Source: Desulfarculaceae bacterium
GTDB lineage: Bacteria; Desulfobacterota; Desulfarculia; Desulfarculales; Desulfarculaceae
Direction of reading: 5' to 3'
NCBI GenBank assembly: GCA_020444545.1
Contig: JAHLKT010000004.1
Span: forward strand, 124,001 to 188,000
DNA length: 64,000 nucleotides
Positions 44,987 to 54,748 of the stretch are shown piece after piece. Under the pieces are notes generated by a model. The model was not told the DNA's origin. It was given only the letters and a program-made list of their open reading frames with translations, and made no database searches. The position numbers were made by a program, and so were the translations under genes. Each line of letters opens with the position of its first letter. Position 1 is the first letter of the stretch.

Positions 44987-45664
44987 ATGGCTTTTTCTTG
45001 GGGGGATTGGGCGAAGAGCAAGGCTGATATTGCTTTGGCGCTAAATGAGGGGGGATGCGGGTGCGGTTATAGCGAGGCCGCACTTATTCTGTGTGCTGCG
45101 ATAAGTGCTATGGCGGCGGAAGCGTGGCCGGGAAGAGGGATAGATAAAAAGCGTTTTGTGGAAGTATTAATCCATTTCGCAAAAGCCACTGACCTCCCGG
45201 CCACAATCAGTGTGCCTCTGTTAATTGAATCATTAGAACAAAAGCGAGAACGTGAGGTTTTAAAAAAGACTTTCTTAAATTTTTCCTATGGACGAATCCT
45301 GCTGGGGCCTGACGTTGACCAATCTGAATCGGTGATAAGGGACATCTGTCCTAGCCTGACCCCGGAAAAACTGCGCCCTTTCAGCTATGCTAATCTTCTG
45401 TACAAACTAATTCGCTCAGCATATGCGCACGAATATATGCCCGATAAAAATGCTTGTCCCTTCCCTATGACCAAAGATGAATCGGTGGGAGTAAGTTATG
45501 TAAATAGACTAATTTCGCTAGAACCACATGCGGGTTATCGTCATCTTATTTATTTCCACACATCATGGTTGTCAAATTTGGTCTCGGACCTGGGACAGAC
45601 CATTGACGCACAGAACTTGTCTTTCCCTTTAACAACTCCCACAAAGTGGTGGGTTGAGGGATAG
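44987..45664 (+). CDS. AT-rich orphan protein with an R-x4-H motif
   Basis: 225 residues in a reading frame whose base composition is clearly AT-richer than its neighbours, a sign of recent acquisition. ATG after GGAAAAAGGG. No known domain is certain. The segment IRSAYAHEY has R143-x4-H148, the spacing of the HEPN RNase motif, followed by a generally helical C-terminus. HEPN proteins are often toxins or defence effectors, but no antitoxin or partner adjoins it. The function is unknown. Confidence 0.7.
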   Translation: MAFSWGDWAKSKADIALALNEGGCGCGYSEAALILCAAISAMAAEAWPGRGIDKKRFVEVLIHFAKATDLPATISVPLLIESLEQKREREVLKKTFLNFSYGRILLGPDVDQSESVIRDICPSLTPEKLRPFSYANLLYKLIRSAYAHEYMPDKNACPFPMTKDESVGVSYVNRLISLEPHAGYRHLIYFHTSWLSNLVSDLGQTIDAQNLSFPLTTPTKWWVEG

Positions 45665-45703
45665 ACCGCCTCGTAGGCCGCTATATTCGTTAACTGCCCT
45701 CCC

Positions 45704-47257
45704 CTACTTCTTCTCCGGCACCCGCGTGAACAGCCCGCCCGCCTCGTTGGCCAACACGCTCATCACAAAGCTATCCACCACCCCGTCGCCGTTGTTCATG
45801 AAGTTCACCTGGCTGAAGGGCTCGGTGGGGTCGATGATGTCCATGGCCACGAACACGTCGCGGTCCCAGGGCTTGAGCTGCATCTCCACCTTCTTGGGGC
45901 CCATCAAGAGCACCAGATCCTTGCCCCGCACCTTCACCACGGTCTTTTTGTAGACCGGGTTGCTGTACACGCCCGCGTAGTTTTTGAGCGGCTGGGGCGG
46001 CAGAGCGTTCTTGGGGCGCGGCGGCAGGCCCGCTTCCTTCTCGGCGGCCAGCACCTTCTTCAACTCATCGCCGGCATAGTCGCCCGGCTCCTGGCCAACG
46101 TAGAGGTCAAAGAAGTAGTGAGCCAGGCGGTCCATCAGGTTGACCCCGCCCAGGTTGGAAAGCATTACGATGCCCACCTTGCGGCCGGGCATGAAGGCCA
46201 TCATGGTGTGGTTGGCCGTGGTGTCGCCGTTGTGGAAGATCATGGTGTAGGGGGCTGCGTAGCGCACGTAGACCCAGCCCTGGCAATACTGGTATAGCTC
46301 GCCCTCGCTTATCTTGGCCATGGCCGGAGTGGCCGGGGTGTGCAGGAAGTCCACCGTCTCGGGCTTTATGATCTCTTTGCCGTCCACGGTGCCCCGGTTG
46401 ATGTGCAGGCGCAGCCACTGGGTCATGTCCATCACGTTGGAGCAGATGCCCCCGGCCGCGGCGAACTGGTAGGTCCAGTCCGAGAAGGCCCAGTCCTTGG
46501 CCAGCATCACCACCTTGCCGCCGTGGCGCTGGTGCAGGCGGGTGACGTTCTTGCCCTTGGTCAGGCCGCTCTTGGGCACGCTGGTGCTCTTCATGCCCAG
46601 GGGGGTGAAGATCAGCTTTTGCAGGTCAGAGGCATAATCCCCGCCGGTGTAGCGGTTGACCATGGCCGCGCCTACCAGGAAGGGGATGTTCTGGTAGGCA
46701 AAGGCCGAGCGGAAGCTGGTGATGGGCTCCATGTATTGCAGGGAGTCGATCATCTGCTGGGTGGTGAAGCCCAGGAAGGCCTGGGTCTCCCCGGCATGGG
46801 GGGCCAGGCCGGTGTGCTGGGCCATCAGGTCTTTGACCAGGAAGTTGCGCGTGACCCAGGCGTCGTGCATGAGGAAGCCGGGGTAGTGCTTGATCACCGG
46901 ATCATCCCAGGAGAGCTTGCCCTGGTCGGCCATGATACCCACCAGCCCGGCGGTGAAGGACTTGGAGGCCGAGCCGATCTGGAAGATGGTCCGGGGGTTG
47001 ACCGGCGCACCGCCCTTCAGGGCGGTGCTGCCCAGGCCCTTGGACCAGATCACCTTGTCATCGGCCACCACCGCAATGGCCATGCCCGGCACGCCAAAGG
47101 CCTTGCGGTTCTTCTCGGCATAGGCCTCGAAGCGTTGGAAGAGCTTGGCGAGCGCCTCGCCCTGGGGCGCGGTTGCTCGGGCCGGGGCGGCCAGGGCCAG
47201 GGACAAGCAAAGCAAAAAGCAGGCAAGGGCAACACGGCTTAGACGACTGGCAAGCAT
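45704..47257 (-). CDS. Secreted beta-lactamase-family serine hydrolase
   Basis: 517 residues. Signal peptide about 1-28. The class C beta-lactamase / penicillin-binding-like domain has SASK (catalytic S96, K99), AYQN (the YxN motif) and HNGDT. The C-terminal 120 residues form a DUF3471-like beta-rich module. The ATG at 47257 is chosen because the signal peptide begins there; upstream sequence is non-coding in character. Probable role: periplasmic esterase or D-amino peptidase, not necessarily antibiotic resistance. Confidence 0.85.
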   Translation of the reverse strand: MLASRLSRVALACFLLCLSLALAAPARATAPQGEALAKLFQRFEAYAEKNRKAFGVPGMAIAVVADDKVIWSKGLGSTALKGGAPVNPRTIFQIGSASKSFTAGLVGIMADQGKLSWDDPVIKHYPGFLMHDAWVTRNFLVKDLMAQHTGLAPHAGETQAFLGFTTQQMIDSLQYMEPITSFRSAFAYQNIPFLVGAAMVNRYTGGDYASDLQKLIFTPLGMKSTSVPKSGLTKGKNVTRLHQRHGGKVVMLAKDWAFSDWTYQFAAAGGICSNVMDMTQWLRLHINRGTVDGKEIIKPETVDFLHTPATPAMAKISEGELYQYCQGWVYVRYAAPYTMIFHNGDTTANHTMMAFMPGRKVGIVMLSNLGGVNLMDRLAHYFFDLYVGQEPGDYAGDELKKVLAAEKEAGLPPRPKNALPPQPLKNYAGVYSNPVYKKTVVKVRGKDLVLLMGPKKVEMQLKPWDRDVFVAMDIIDPTEPFSQVNFMNNGDGVVDSFVMSVLANEAGGLFTRVPEKK

Positions 47258-47342
47258 GACCGGACTCCCGATTGGGGGATGGAATAAAGGCGAAGGGCCT
47301 ATATCCACTATAAACCGGATGCACTGTCGGAAATAGGGCTTT

Positions 47343-48203
47343 TCAAGCCAGGCGCAGCAGCTCCAGCAGGGTGCCGGCGGCGACCATCTCCCGCTCGCCG
47401 CTGGTGAGCGGCAGGTCCTCGAACCATTCGCGGAAGGCCACGGGCTCGCGCCAGGGGGCGTCGGTGCCGTAGATGACCCGCTCCGGGCCCTTGCTGCGGA
47501 TGATCTCCATGACCGCGTGGGGTTCCAGCAGGCCGTTGACATAGGCCAGGTCGAAATACACGTTGTCCAGGGCCAGCAGCTCGCCCAAATGGGGCCAGCC
47601 GTAGAGGCTGCCCATGTGGGCCGCGATGATGGGAAGCTCGGGGTTGGCCTTGGCCAGGGCCGCGATCTGGTGGGGCTGGCAGCCCATGAACCCGAAGAAC
47701 TTGAGCACGTCGCGGAGGTGGGGCTTGGCCGCGAACAGGCCCTCCATGTGGATGGTGTCCAACAGCACGGGCAGGCGCTCCCCGGCCAGGCGGCGGAACA
47801 AGGCCGCCGCCTCGGGGCGGTCCAGGTCGATGCGCTGGATGAAAGGATGCAGCTTCACGCCCTTGAGGCCCAGTTCCAAAAGCTGGGCCAGTTGGCGCTC
47901 GGGCTCGGCCGTGGGGTGCAGGGTGCCGAAGGGGATGATGCCGGGATGGGCGGCGGCGGTGGCCGCGGCCCAGCGGTTCAGCTCGCCGATGCGGCCCTTG
48001 GAGCCGGTGACCGGCAACAGAACGTAGCGATCGGCCCCGCAGCGCTCCATGGAGGCGGCCAGGGCCTCGGCGGTGCCCCCGGCGTGGATCTGCCATTTGT
48101 TGGGGTCTTTGGCCCCCAAATCGCTGTCCAGCATCTCCAGGCGCTCGCCCAAGACCTCTAGGTCCTCGGGCAAAAAGGCGTGAGTGTGCGCGTCGACCAG
48201 CAT
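47343..48203 (-). CDS. Amidohydrolase-family TIM-barrel protein
   Basis: 286 residues from ATG 48203 (GGGAGGGGAG upstream). The metal motif DAHTH (H6, H8), KLHPF, AAHMG and the conserved aspartate in YGTDAPW fit the Amidohydro_2 subset (gamma-resorcylate decarboxylase/ACMSD-like). It may be a hydrolase or a decarboxylase; the substrate is unknown. Divergent from leuS; it lies 85 nt upstream of the serine hydrolase. Confidence 0.8.
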   Translation of the reverse strand: MLVDAHTHAFLPEDLEVLGERLEMLDSDLGAKDPNKWQIHAGGTAEALAASMERCGADRYVLLPVTGSKGRIGELNRWAAATAAAHPGIIPFGTLHPTAEPERQLAQLLELGLKGVKLHPFIQRIDLDRPEAAALFRRLAGERLPVLLDTIHMEGLFAAKPHLRDVLKFFGFMGCQPHQIAALAKANPELPIIAAHMGSLYGWPHLGELLALDNVYFDLAYVNGLLEPHAVMEIIRSKGPERVIYGTDAPWREPVAFREWFEDLPLTSGEREMVAAGTLLELLRLA

Positions 48204-48282
48204 GGCTCCCCTCCCTGGGACGCCCCCAGCATTGGCCATGAAGCTGCCTCAGTCAAGTACCCCGCCGCACCGGGGGAGCGGG

Positions 48283-48311
48283 TTTACAGGTGTGCGGCAC
48301 TGTGGTAAAAA
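48283..48311 (+). promoter_or_regulatory. Sigma70-type promoter of leuS
   Basis: TTTACA (48283-48288), 17-nt spacer, TAAAAA (48306-48311). Start predicted near 48318, giving a leader of about 77 nt. Confidence 0.6.
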
Positions 48312-48322
48312 TCGCCATACGT

Positions 48323-48343
48323 CCCGCCGAAGCGGGCGTTTTT
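48323..48343 (+). other. Short GC hairpin plus T5 in the leuS leader
   Basis: CCCGC/GCGGG with a CGAA loop, followed by CG and five Ts. Only 5 bp and close to the predicted RNA start, so early termination is unlikely; it may stabilise the 5' end. Confidence 0.35.
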
Positions 48344-48394
48344 CTTGAGCAAGGGGCACCGGGCCCGCGCGCCCGAGGCCAGCAAGGCATCAGC

Positions 48395-50887
48395 ATGGAA
48401 CAAAAGCAGCTACGTTACGATCCCCACGCCATCGAATCCCGCTGGCAAGACCGCTGGGACTCCGACCGGGTCTTCGCGGTGGGCGAGGATTCTGACAAAG
48501 AAAAATATTACCTGCTGGAGATGTTCCCCTATCCCAGCGGGCGCATCCACATGGGCCACAGCCGGGTCTACACCATCGGCGACGCCTTGGCCCGTATCAA
48601 GCGAATGCAGGGCTTCAACGTCTTGCACCCCATGGGCTGGGACGCCTTCGGCATGCCCGCGGAAAACGCGGCTATTGCCCGCAAGACCCACCCGGCCAAG
48701 TGGACCTACGAGAACATCGACTACATGCGCTCCCAGCTCAAGAAGCTGGGCTACTCCCACGACTGGAGCCGGGAGTTCGCCACCTGCGACCCCAGCTACT
48801 ACCGCTGGGAGCAGCTGGTTTTTTTGAAGATGTGGGAAAAGGGCCTGGTCTACCGCAAGAAGTCGCTGGTCAACTGGTGCGACACCTGCCAGACCGTCTT
48901 GGCCAACGAGCAGGTGGAAGCGGGCAACTGCTGGCGCTGCGACAACCCGGTGGCCCAGCGGGAGCTATACGGCTACTTCTTCAAGATCACCGAGTACGCC
49001 GACGAGCTCTTGGACTACCTGGACAAGCTGGACGGCTGGCCCGAGCCGGTCAAGGTGATGCAGCGCAACTGGATCGGCAAGTCCTACGGCGCGGAGATCC
49101 ACTTCCAGCTAGAGGGCCGCGACGAGGTGGTGCGCGTGTTCACCACCCGGGCCGACACCCTGTGCGGGGCCACCTTCATGAGCCTGGCCCCGGAGCACCC
49201 CCTAGCCCTGGAACTGAGCGCGGGCACCGAGCAGGAGCAGGCGGTCAAGGATTTCATCGCCAAGGTCAAGCGCCAGTCATTCTCCGAGCGGGCCGACGAC
49301 AAGACCAAGGAAGGCGTGTTCACCGGGGCCTACTGCGTCAACCCCATGACCGGTCGGCGCATGCCGGTGTACGTGGCCAACTTCGTGCTCATGGAGTACG
49401 GCACCGGCGCGGTGATGGCCGTGCCCACCCACGACCAGCGCGACTTCGAGTTTGCCAAGGAGTACAACCTGGACCTGGTGGAGGTGATCGTGGGCCCGGA
49501 CGGACCCATGGGCGTGGAGAACATGACCCAGGCCTTCACCGACTACGGCACCCTGGTCAACTCCGGCGAGTTCGACGGCATGAGCTCCGACGAGGCCAAG
49601 CGGGCGGTGGCCGCCGCCCTGGAGGCCAAGGGCCAGGGCCGCGAGACCATCAACTACCGGCTGCGCGATTGGGGCATCAGCCGCCAGCGCTACTGGGGCG
49701 CGCCCATCCCGGTGGTGCACTGCCCCAAATGCGGCGAGGTGCCGGTGGCCGAGAAGGACCTGCCGGTGGAGCTCCCCTTGGAGGCCCAACTGTCCGAGAC
49801 CGGCGGCAGCCCCCTGCCCCACCTGGAAAGCTGGCTCAACACCACCTGCCCCTCTTGCGGCGGCCCGGCCCAGCGCGAGACCGACACCATGGACACCTTC
49901 GTGGAGTCCTCCTGGTACTTCGCGCGCTACGCCTGCCCGCACTACAACCAGGGGCCCCTGGACCCCGGCCCCACCGATTACTGGATGCCCGTGGATCAGT
50001 ACATCGGGGGCATCGAGCACGCGGTGCTCCACCTGCTCTACAGCCGCTTTTTCACCAAGGTGCTCCGCGACCTGGGCTATCTCAAGGTAGACGAGCCTTT
50101 CACCAACCTGCTCACCCAGGGCATGGTGATCAAGGACGGGGCCAAGATGTCCAAGTCCAAGGGCAACGTGGTGGACCCGGACCACATGGTGGACAAGTAC
50201 GGCGCGGACACGGTGCGCCTGTTCATCCTCTTCGCCGCCCCGCCCGAAAAGGAGCTGGAGTGGTCGGACCAGGGGGTGGAGGGAGCCTCGCGCTTCCTGG
50301 GCCGTTTGTGGCGTTTGGGGCTGAGCGTGGCCGAGCAGGCCGAGGGCGTGGCGCCCTACAGCGGCGGCGAGCTGGCCCCGGGCCTGGCCGCCCTGCACGC
50401 CAAGACCCACGAGACCATCAAGAAGGTGAGCCAGGACGCGGGCGACAAGTTCCAGTTCAACACCGCCATCGCCGCGGTTATGGAGCTGGTCAACGCCATC
50501 AGCCTGGCCGAGCAGGACGAGGCCCTGGCAGGGCTCCCCGGCCGCGAGGCGGCCCTCAGGGAGGCGGTGGAGACCGCAGTGATCCTGGCCAGCCCCATGG
50601 CCCCGCACATCGCCGACGAGCTGTGGCGGCGCCTGGGCCACGAGGGCTACCTCGTCGACCACCCCTGGCCCTCCTGGGACGAGGCCGCCCTGGTGCGGGA
50701 GGAGAAGACGGTGGTGGTGCAGGTGCAGGGCAAGGTGCGCTCCAAGCTGACCCTGCCCGCCGAGGCCGGCGACGCCGAGCTGGAGGCCGCGGCCCTGGCC
50801 GATGAAAAAGTGCAGAAATTCATCGACGGCAAGCCGCTTAAAAAGGTAATAGTAGTCCAGGGCAAGCTGGTCAATATAGTGGTGTAG
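48395..50887 (+). CDS. leuS: Leucyl-tRNA synthetase
   Basis: 830 residues, class I. HIGH motif as HMGH (52-55), KMSKS at 584-588, CP1 editing domain between (including the [12 protein letters not shown] segment) and a leucine-specific C-terminal tail ending in [14 protein letters not shown]. It charges tRNA-Leu and edits misacylated tRNA. ATG 48395 is the usual start. First of a leuS-lptE-holA run, the standard order in many proteobacteria. Confidence 0.98.
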   Translation: MEQKQLRYDPHAIESRWQDRWDSDRVFAVGEDSDKEKYYLLEMFPYPSGRIHMGHSRVYTIGDALARIKRMQGFNVLHPMGWDAFGMPAENAAIARKTHPAKWTYENIDYMRSQLKKLGYSHDWSREFATCDPSYYRWEQLVFLKMWEKGLVYRKKSLVNWCDTCQTVLANEQVEAGNCWRCDNPVAQRELYGYFFKITEYADELLDYLDKLDGWPEPVKVMQRNWIGKSYGAEIHFQLEGRDEVVRVFTTRADTLCGATFMSLAPEHPLALELSAGTEQEQAVKDFIAKVKRQSFSERADDKTKEGVFTGAYCVNPMTGRRMPVYVANFVLMEYGTGAVMAVPTHDQRDFEFAKEYNLDLVEVIVGPDGPMGVENMTQAFTDYGTLVNSGEFDGMSSDEAKRAVAAALEAKGQGRETINYRLRDWGISRQRYWGAPIPVVHCPKCGEVPVAEKDLPVELPLEAQLSETGGSPLPHLESWLNTTCPSCGGPAQRETDTMDTFVESSWYFARYACPHYNQGPLDPGPTDYWMPVDQYIGGIEHAVLHLLYSRFFTKVLRDLGYLKVDEPFTNLLTQGMVIKDGAKMSKSKGNVVDPDHMVDKYGADTVRLFILFAAPPEKELEWSDQGVEGASRFLGRLWRLGLSVAEQAEGVAPYSGGELAPGLAALHAKTHETIKKVSQDAGDKFQFNTAIAAVMELVNAISLAEQDEALAGLPGREAALREAVETAVILASPMAPHIADELWRRLGHEGYLVDHPWPSWDEAALVREEKTVVVQVQGKVRSKLTLPAEAGDAELEAAALADEKVQKFIDGKPLKKVIVVQGKLVNIVV

Positions 50888-50908
50888 GCCCGACGAAAGG
50901 AACGTGTC

Positions 50909-51427
50909 GTGAAGAGCAAGCTTTCGGTGACGGCGATCCTGATTCTGGCGGTGTTGGTGGCGGCCTGCGGGTATGAGTTCCGCGGCAAGCAGAACAACCT
51001 GCCCTCCGACGTGAGGAGCATCGCCATCCCGGTCTTCAAGAACAAGACCAACGAGATTCGCATCGAGCAGATCTTCACCGACGCGGTCATCTTCCAGTTC
51101 ACCCGCAGCCAGATGGTGCGCGTGGTTTCCGAAGGCCAGGCCGACGCGGTGCTTTCGGGGACCGTGGAGCGGGTGGAGATCGTGGACGTGGCCCTCACCT
51201 CCGGCGACACCAGCCGCCAGCGCCGCATCACCATCTGGGTGAACGCCAAGCTGGTCCGCAAGAAGGACGGCAAGGTGCTGTGGCAAAACAAGAGCCTGTG
51301 GCAGAACGCCACCTACAACGTGAGCAGCAGCACCACGGCCACAGAGTCCAACAAGCGCGCGGCCATCACCGCCTTGGCCAAGACCATGGCCCAGACTCTG
51401 CACGACAGCGTTTTTGAGAACTTCTAG
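50909..51427 (+). CDS. lptE: LptE, LPS-assembly lipoprotein
   Basis: 172 residues. Signal peptide with lipobox LVAAC (lipidated C20), followed by GYEFRG, the typical LptE start. The rest has the two-helix/four-strand pattern of the LptE family. It plugs the LptD barrel at the outer membrane. GTG start after GAAAGG. It lies 21 nt after leuS and 14 nt before holA. Confidence 0.9.
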   Translation: MKSKLSVTAILILAVLVAACGYEFRGKQNNLPSDVRSIAIPVFKNKTNEIRIEQIFTDAVIFQFTRSQMVRVVSEGQADAVLSGTVERVEIVDVALTSGDTSRQRRITIWVNAKLVRKKDGKVLWQNKSLWQNATYNVSSSTTATESNKRAAITALAKTMAQTLHDSVFENF

Positions 51428-51441
51428 ATAACGGAGCGGCC

Positions 51442-52458
51442 GTGGCTTCGCCCGGCAAGCGCAACACCGACCCCGGCGATCTGCCCTGGCCCGAAGTGGC
51501 CGGCGGAGCGCCGGGGCCGCTTTATGGCCTATTCGGCGAGGAGGACTTCCTGGTTTCGGCCGGGGTGGCCGCCTTTATGGATTCGCCCGGGTTCAGCGAG
51601 AATCCCTCGCTCAACGTGGAGCGCTTTCTGGCCGCCGAGACCGGCGCGCCCAAGGTATTGGACAGCGCCCGCACCCTGCCCTTTCTGGGCAGCCGCCGCC
51701 TGATCATCGTCAGCGAGGTGCACCTGTACAAGGCGGACCAGGCGGCCGAGTTCATCACCTACCTGGAGGACCCAACCCCCTCCACCACCCTGCTCCTGAC
51801 CGGCGCCAAGCTGGACGCGCGCACCAAGTTCGCCAAGGCCCTGAACAAGGCGGGCAAGGTGCACACCTTCAAGAAGATGTACGCCCGCCAGATCGCCCCC
51901 TGGCTGCAAGGCCGGGCGCGCCTTCGGGGCAAGAAGCTGGCCCCGGCGGCGGCGAGCTATTTGGCCGAGCTGGCCGGGCTGGGCCTGGGGGCCCTGGACT
52001 CGGAGGTGGAGAAGCTTTCGCTCTTCGTGGGCAAGGCGCCGGCCATCGACCTGGCCACGGTGCAGGAGCTTTTGGGCGGGTCGCGGCTCTACAGCATCTT
52101 CGACTTCACCGACGCGGTGGCCGCCCGCTCCCTGGCCCGGGCCCTGAGCTCCTACAACCAGCTCGACTCCCTGGGCGAGCCGGCGGTGCGCGTCTTGGCC
52201 ATGCTCACCCGGCTGTTCCGGCAGCTATTGGAGACGCGGGCGGTGCTGGACCAGGGCGGCGATCAGGGCGCGGTGCAGCGCACCCTGCGCACCCCGCCCC
52301 AGGCCACCGAGACCCTGGTGAAGCGGGCGCGGCGCGAGAGCGCGGCCAGCCTGGCCAAGGCCCTGAAGCTGGTCTTGGCCGCCGACGTGGCCCTGAAGTC
52401 CTCGCCCGGCTCGGACCGGGTGATCATGGAACGCCTGGTTTTGGATATATGCGCCTAG
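51442..52458 (+). CDS. holA: DNA polymerase III subunit delta
   Basis: 338 residues. HolA family: an N-terminal AAA-like domain with LYGLFGEEDFLV, DSARTLPFLGSRRLIIV, no functional Walker A, and a C-terminal helical clamp-loader collar. It opens the beta clamp. GTG start, ACGGAG upstream. Third gene of the leuS operon. Confidence 0.9.
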   Translation: MASPGKRNTDPGDLPWPEVAGGAPGPLYGLFGEEDFLVSAGVAAFMDSPGFSENPSLNVERFLAAETGAPKVLDSARTLPFLGSRRLIIVSEVHLYKADQAAEFITYLEDPTPSTTLLLTGAKLDARTKFAKALNKAGKVHTFKKMYARQIAPWLQGRARLRGKKLAPAAASYLAELAGLGLGALDSEVEKLSLFVGKAPAIDLATVQELLGGSRLYSIFDFTDAVAARSLARALSSYNQLDSLGEPAVRVLAMLTRLFRQLLETRAVLDQGGDQGAVQRTLRTPPQATETLVKRARRESAASLAKALKLVLAADVALKSSPGSDRVIMERLVLDICA

Positions 52459-52485
52459 GGGTGGCGTCAGAATGGCAAAACAACG

Positions 52486-52513
52486 GCCTGGACCGGCAAA
52501 TGCCGATCCAGGC
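52486..52513 (-). terminator. Terminator of rpsT
   Basis: 12-bp stem (52486-52497 with 52502-52513, one G-U on the minus strand), AAAT loop, followed on the minus strand by GTTGTTTT. On the plus strand the same place has one C-A mismatch, so it is better for rpsT than holA. Confidence 0.8.
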
Positions 52514-52544
52514 GCGTAAATCGTCGATTAAGAGCGCCGAGAGG

Positions 52545-52805
52545 CTAGAGGCCCGCTACCTGGCTGGACAGGCGGGAAACCTTGCGCGAGGCGTTCTTCT
52601 TGTGCAGCACGCCCTTGCTGGCGGCCTTGTCGATCACCGGCACGGCCTTGCTCAGAGCGGTCTGGGCGGCCTCGGCGTCGCCGGCCTCGATGGCCTGACG
52701 GACCAGTTTGACCACCGAGCGCACGCGGGTGCGGTAAGCCTTGTTGCGAGCGTTGCGCTTAAGGTTTTGGCGGGCCCTTTTAAGGGCCGAAGCATGGTTA
52801 GCCAA
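52545..52805 (-). CDS. rpsT: 30S ribosomal protein S20
   Basis: 86 residues, basic and helical, starting ANHASALKRARQN and holding KAVPVIDKAASKGVLHKKNA, the S20 signature. It binds 16S rRNA early in assembly. The start codon is TTG with GGAGG 8 nt upstream, as in E. coli, where UUG takes part in S20 autogenous control. Confidence 0.97.
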   Translation of the reverse strand: MANHASALKRARQNLKRNARNKAYRTRVRSVVKLVRQAIEAGDAEAAQTALSKAVPVIDKAASKGVLHKKNASRKVSRLSSQVAGL

Positions 52806-52870
52806 CGGTACTTCCTCCGAATAAGTTCAGGCTCCGGGCGTTTAGGGCCCATCGCCCCGACAGACCCAAA

Positions 52871-52899
52871 CTTTTAACGGTAGCCGGGCGTACTGTCAA
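52871..52899 (-). promoter_or_regulatory. Sigma70 promoter of rpsT
   Basis: Minus strand: TTGACA, 17-nt spacer, TAAAAG, then about 66 nt to the TTG. It lies directly before the divergent murJ gene. Confidence 0.65.
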
Positions 52900-52908
52900 G
52901 AGGTTTTG

Positions 52909-54480
52909 ATGGAAAAAGGCAGCGAACAGCACAAGATGACCCGCGCCGCTGGGGTGGTGGGCCTGGCCACCCTGGCTTCGCGCGTGCTGGGTTTCGTGCG
53001 CGACGTGGTCATCGCCTATTTCTTCGGGGCCGGGGCTGCGGCGGACGCCTTTTTCGTGGCCTTCCGCATCCCCAACCTGCTCCGGCGGCTGTTCGCCGAA
53101 GGCACCCTGACCATCGCCTTCATACCCGTGTTCACCGAGGTGCTCAAGAAAAAAGGGCGCGAGGAGGCCTTTCTCCTGGCCCGCTCCACCCTTTCGCTCC
53201 TAGCCCTGAGCCTCTTGATCGTAACCGTCCTGGGGGTGGTCTTCGCGCCCGAGGTGGTGCGGGCCATCGCGCCGGGCTTCACCCCCGGGGCGGGCACCTT
53301 CGGCCTGGCCGTGGAGCTGACCCGCTGGTGCCTCCCCTACATATTCTTCATCAGCCTAGTGGCCCTGGCCGGGGGGGTGCTCAACTCCATGGGCCACTTC
53401 TTCGCTCCGGCGGCGGCCCCGGCTCTGCTCAACCTTTGCATCATCGCGGCGTCGGTGGGGCTCTCGGGCTATGTGGACCCGCCGGTGTTCAGCCTGGCCC
53501 TGGGCGTGATCCTGGGTGGGGCGGCCCAGCTTCTGATGCAGCTGCCCTACCTCCGGGCCAAGGGAGTGCCCTTCCGGCCCGCCTGGGACATCAAAAACCC
53601 GGCCCTCCGGCGCATGTTGCGCCTCATGGTCCCGGCCATCTTCGGGGCGGCGGTGTACCAGGTGGCCGTGCTCATGGACACCATCCTGGCCTCGTTTTTG
53701 CCCAGCGGCACGGTCAGTTATCTCTACTACGCCGACCGGCTGATCCAGTTCCCCCTCGGCATATTCGCCATCGCGGTGTCCACGGCCATCCTGCCCAGCC
53801 TCTCGCGCCAGGCGGCGGACAACGACCAGGCCGCGCTGCTGAACACCATGCGCTACGGCCTCAGGCTTATCCTGTTCATCACCGTGCCAGCCATGGTGGG
53901 GCTATTGGTCCTGGCCCGGCCCCTGGTGGTGTTGCTGTTCATGCGCGGCGAGTTCACCCTGGACACGGCCAGCCAGACCGCCGGGGCGGTGATGGGCCTG
54001 GCCACGGGGCTGTGGGCCATCGCTGGAGTGCGGGCCGTGGTACAGGCCTTTTACGCCAAGAAGGACATACGCACCCCGGTGATCGTGGCCGCGCTGTGCC
54101 TGGTGGTCAAGCTGGTGCTCTCCCTGGCCCTGATGTGGCCGCTCAAGCAGACCGGCCTGGCCCTGGCCACCTCGGCCTCGGGCATCACCAACCTGATTCT
54201 CCTGCTGTTCCTATTGCGGCGCAAGCTGGGGCTCCTGGGCGGGCGCAGCCTGCTGCGCTCGGGCCTGGGCACCTGCGCGGCGGCGGCCTTCATGGGCCTG
54301 GTGGTGGGGCTCATCGCCTTTGGTCCGGACTGGGGCGCGGAGAGCGGGGCCCTGTGGCGCTGGGCCCGTCCGGCCGCGGCCCTCCTCGCCGGGGTGGGGG
54401 TCTACTTCCTGGCCGCCAAGCTCATGCGCCTTCGGGAGCTGGGCGAGCTGTGGCAGGTGTTTCGCGGCAGGCGGGCGTAG
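52909..54480 (+). CDS. murJ: Lipid II flippase MurJ
   Basis: 523 residues. MOP-superfamily transporter with about 14 hydrophobic helices. It begins with LATLASRVLGFVRDVVIAYFFGAG, including the essential R of the MurJ pattern, and has FFVAFRIPNLLRRLFAEG. It moves lipid II across the inner membrane for peptidoglycan synthesis. ATG 52909 has GAGG upstream. Confidence 0.95.
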   Translation: MEKGSEQHKMTRAAGVVGLATLASRVLGFVRDVVIAYFFGAGAAADAFFVAFRIPNLLRRLFAEGTLTIAFIPVFTEVLKKKGREEAFLLARSTLSLLALSLLIVTVLGVVFAPEVVRAIAPGFTPGAGTFGLAVELTRWCLPYIFFISLVALAGGVLNSMGHFFAPAAAPALLNLCIIAASVGLSGYVDPPVFSLALGVILGGAAQLLMQLPYLRAKGVPFRPAWDIKNPALRRMLRLMVPAIFGAAVYQVAVLMDTILASFLPSGTVSYLYYADRLIQFPLGIFAIAVSTAILPSLSRQAADNDQAALLNTMRYGLRLILFITVPAMVGLLVLARPLVVLLFMRGEFTLDTASQTAGAVMGLATGLWAIAGVRAVVQAFYAKKDIRTPVIVAALCLVVKLVLSLALMWPLKQTGLALATSASGITNLILLLFLLRRKLGLLGGRSLLRSGLGTCAAAAFMGLVVGLIAFGPDWGAESGALWRWARPAAALLAGVGVYFLAAKLMRLRELGELWQVFRGRRA

Positions 54481-54485
54481 GGTTT

Positions 54486-54525
54486 AGGGAAGAAAAAAGA
54501 AGTAGGTAATAGAAAGAAAGACGCG
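54486..54525 (+). repeat. Purine-rich intergenic tract, copy B
   Basis: GA-rich with core GTAGGTAA, a relative of copy A. It follows the murJ stop. In the same gap, 54565-54580 is a perfect 16-nt palindrome AGGGCGGCGCCGCCCT. Confidence 0.4.
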
Positions 54526-54748
54526 GGAAAATCTGCCCGCTGGGGTGTGGCCTAATATGACCCAAGGGCGGCGCCGCCCTGGTGGAGCGCCCCGCCCCCG
54601 CCATGATAGAGGCTACCGGCTGGTAGACCAGGGGCCAGACAGCGCCCCGCCCCGGAACCAACTCACCGGCTTTCCTTTTTCAAAACTCTTTCTGGATTTT
54701 TGGCCTGCCATAACCCAGCGGCAAACCGCAGTGCGGCGGACCGGCCCC

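Noticed and set aside
48323-48343. T-box or attenuator for leuS
   Set aside because: The stem has only 5 bp and lies almost at the transcript start; no specifier loop or T-box motif is visible.
49277-51403. 708-codon frame opposite leuS-lptE
   Set aside because: Shadow of leuS; no recognizable domains.
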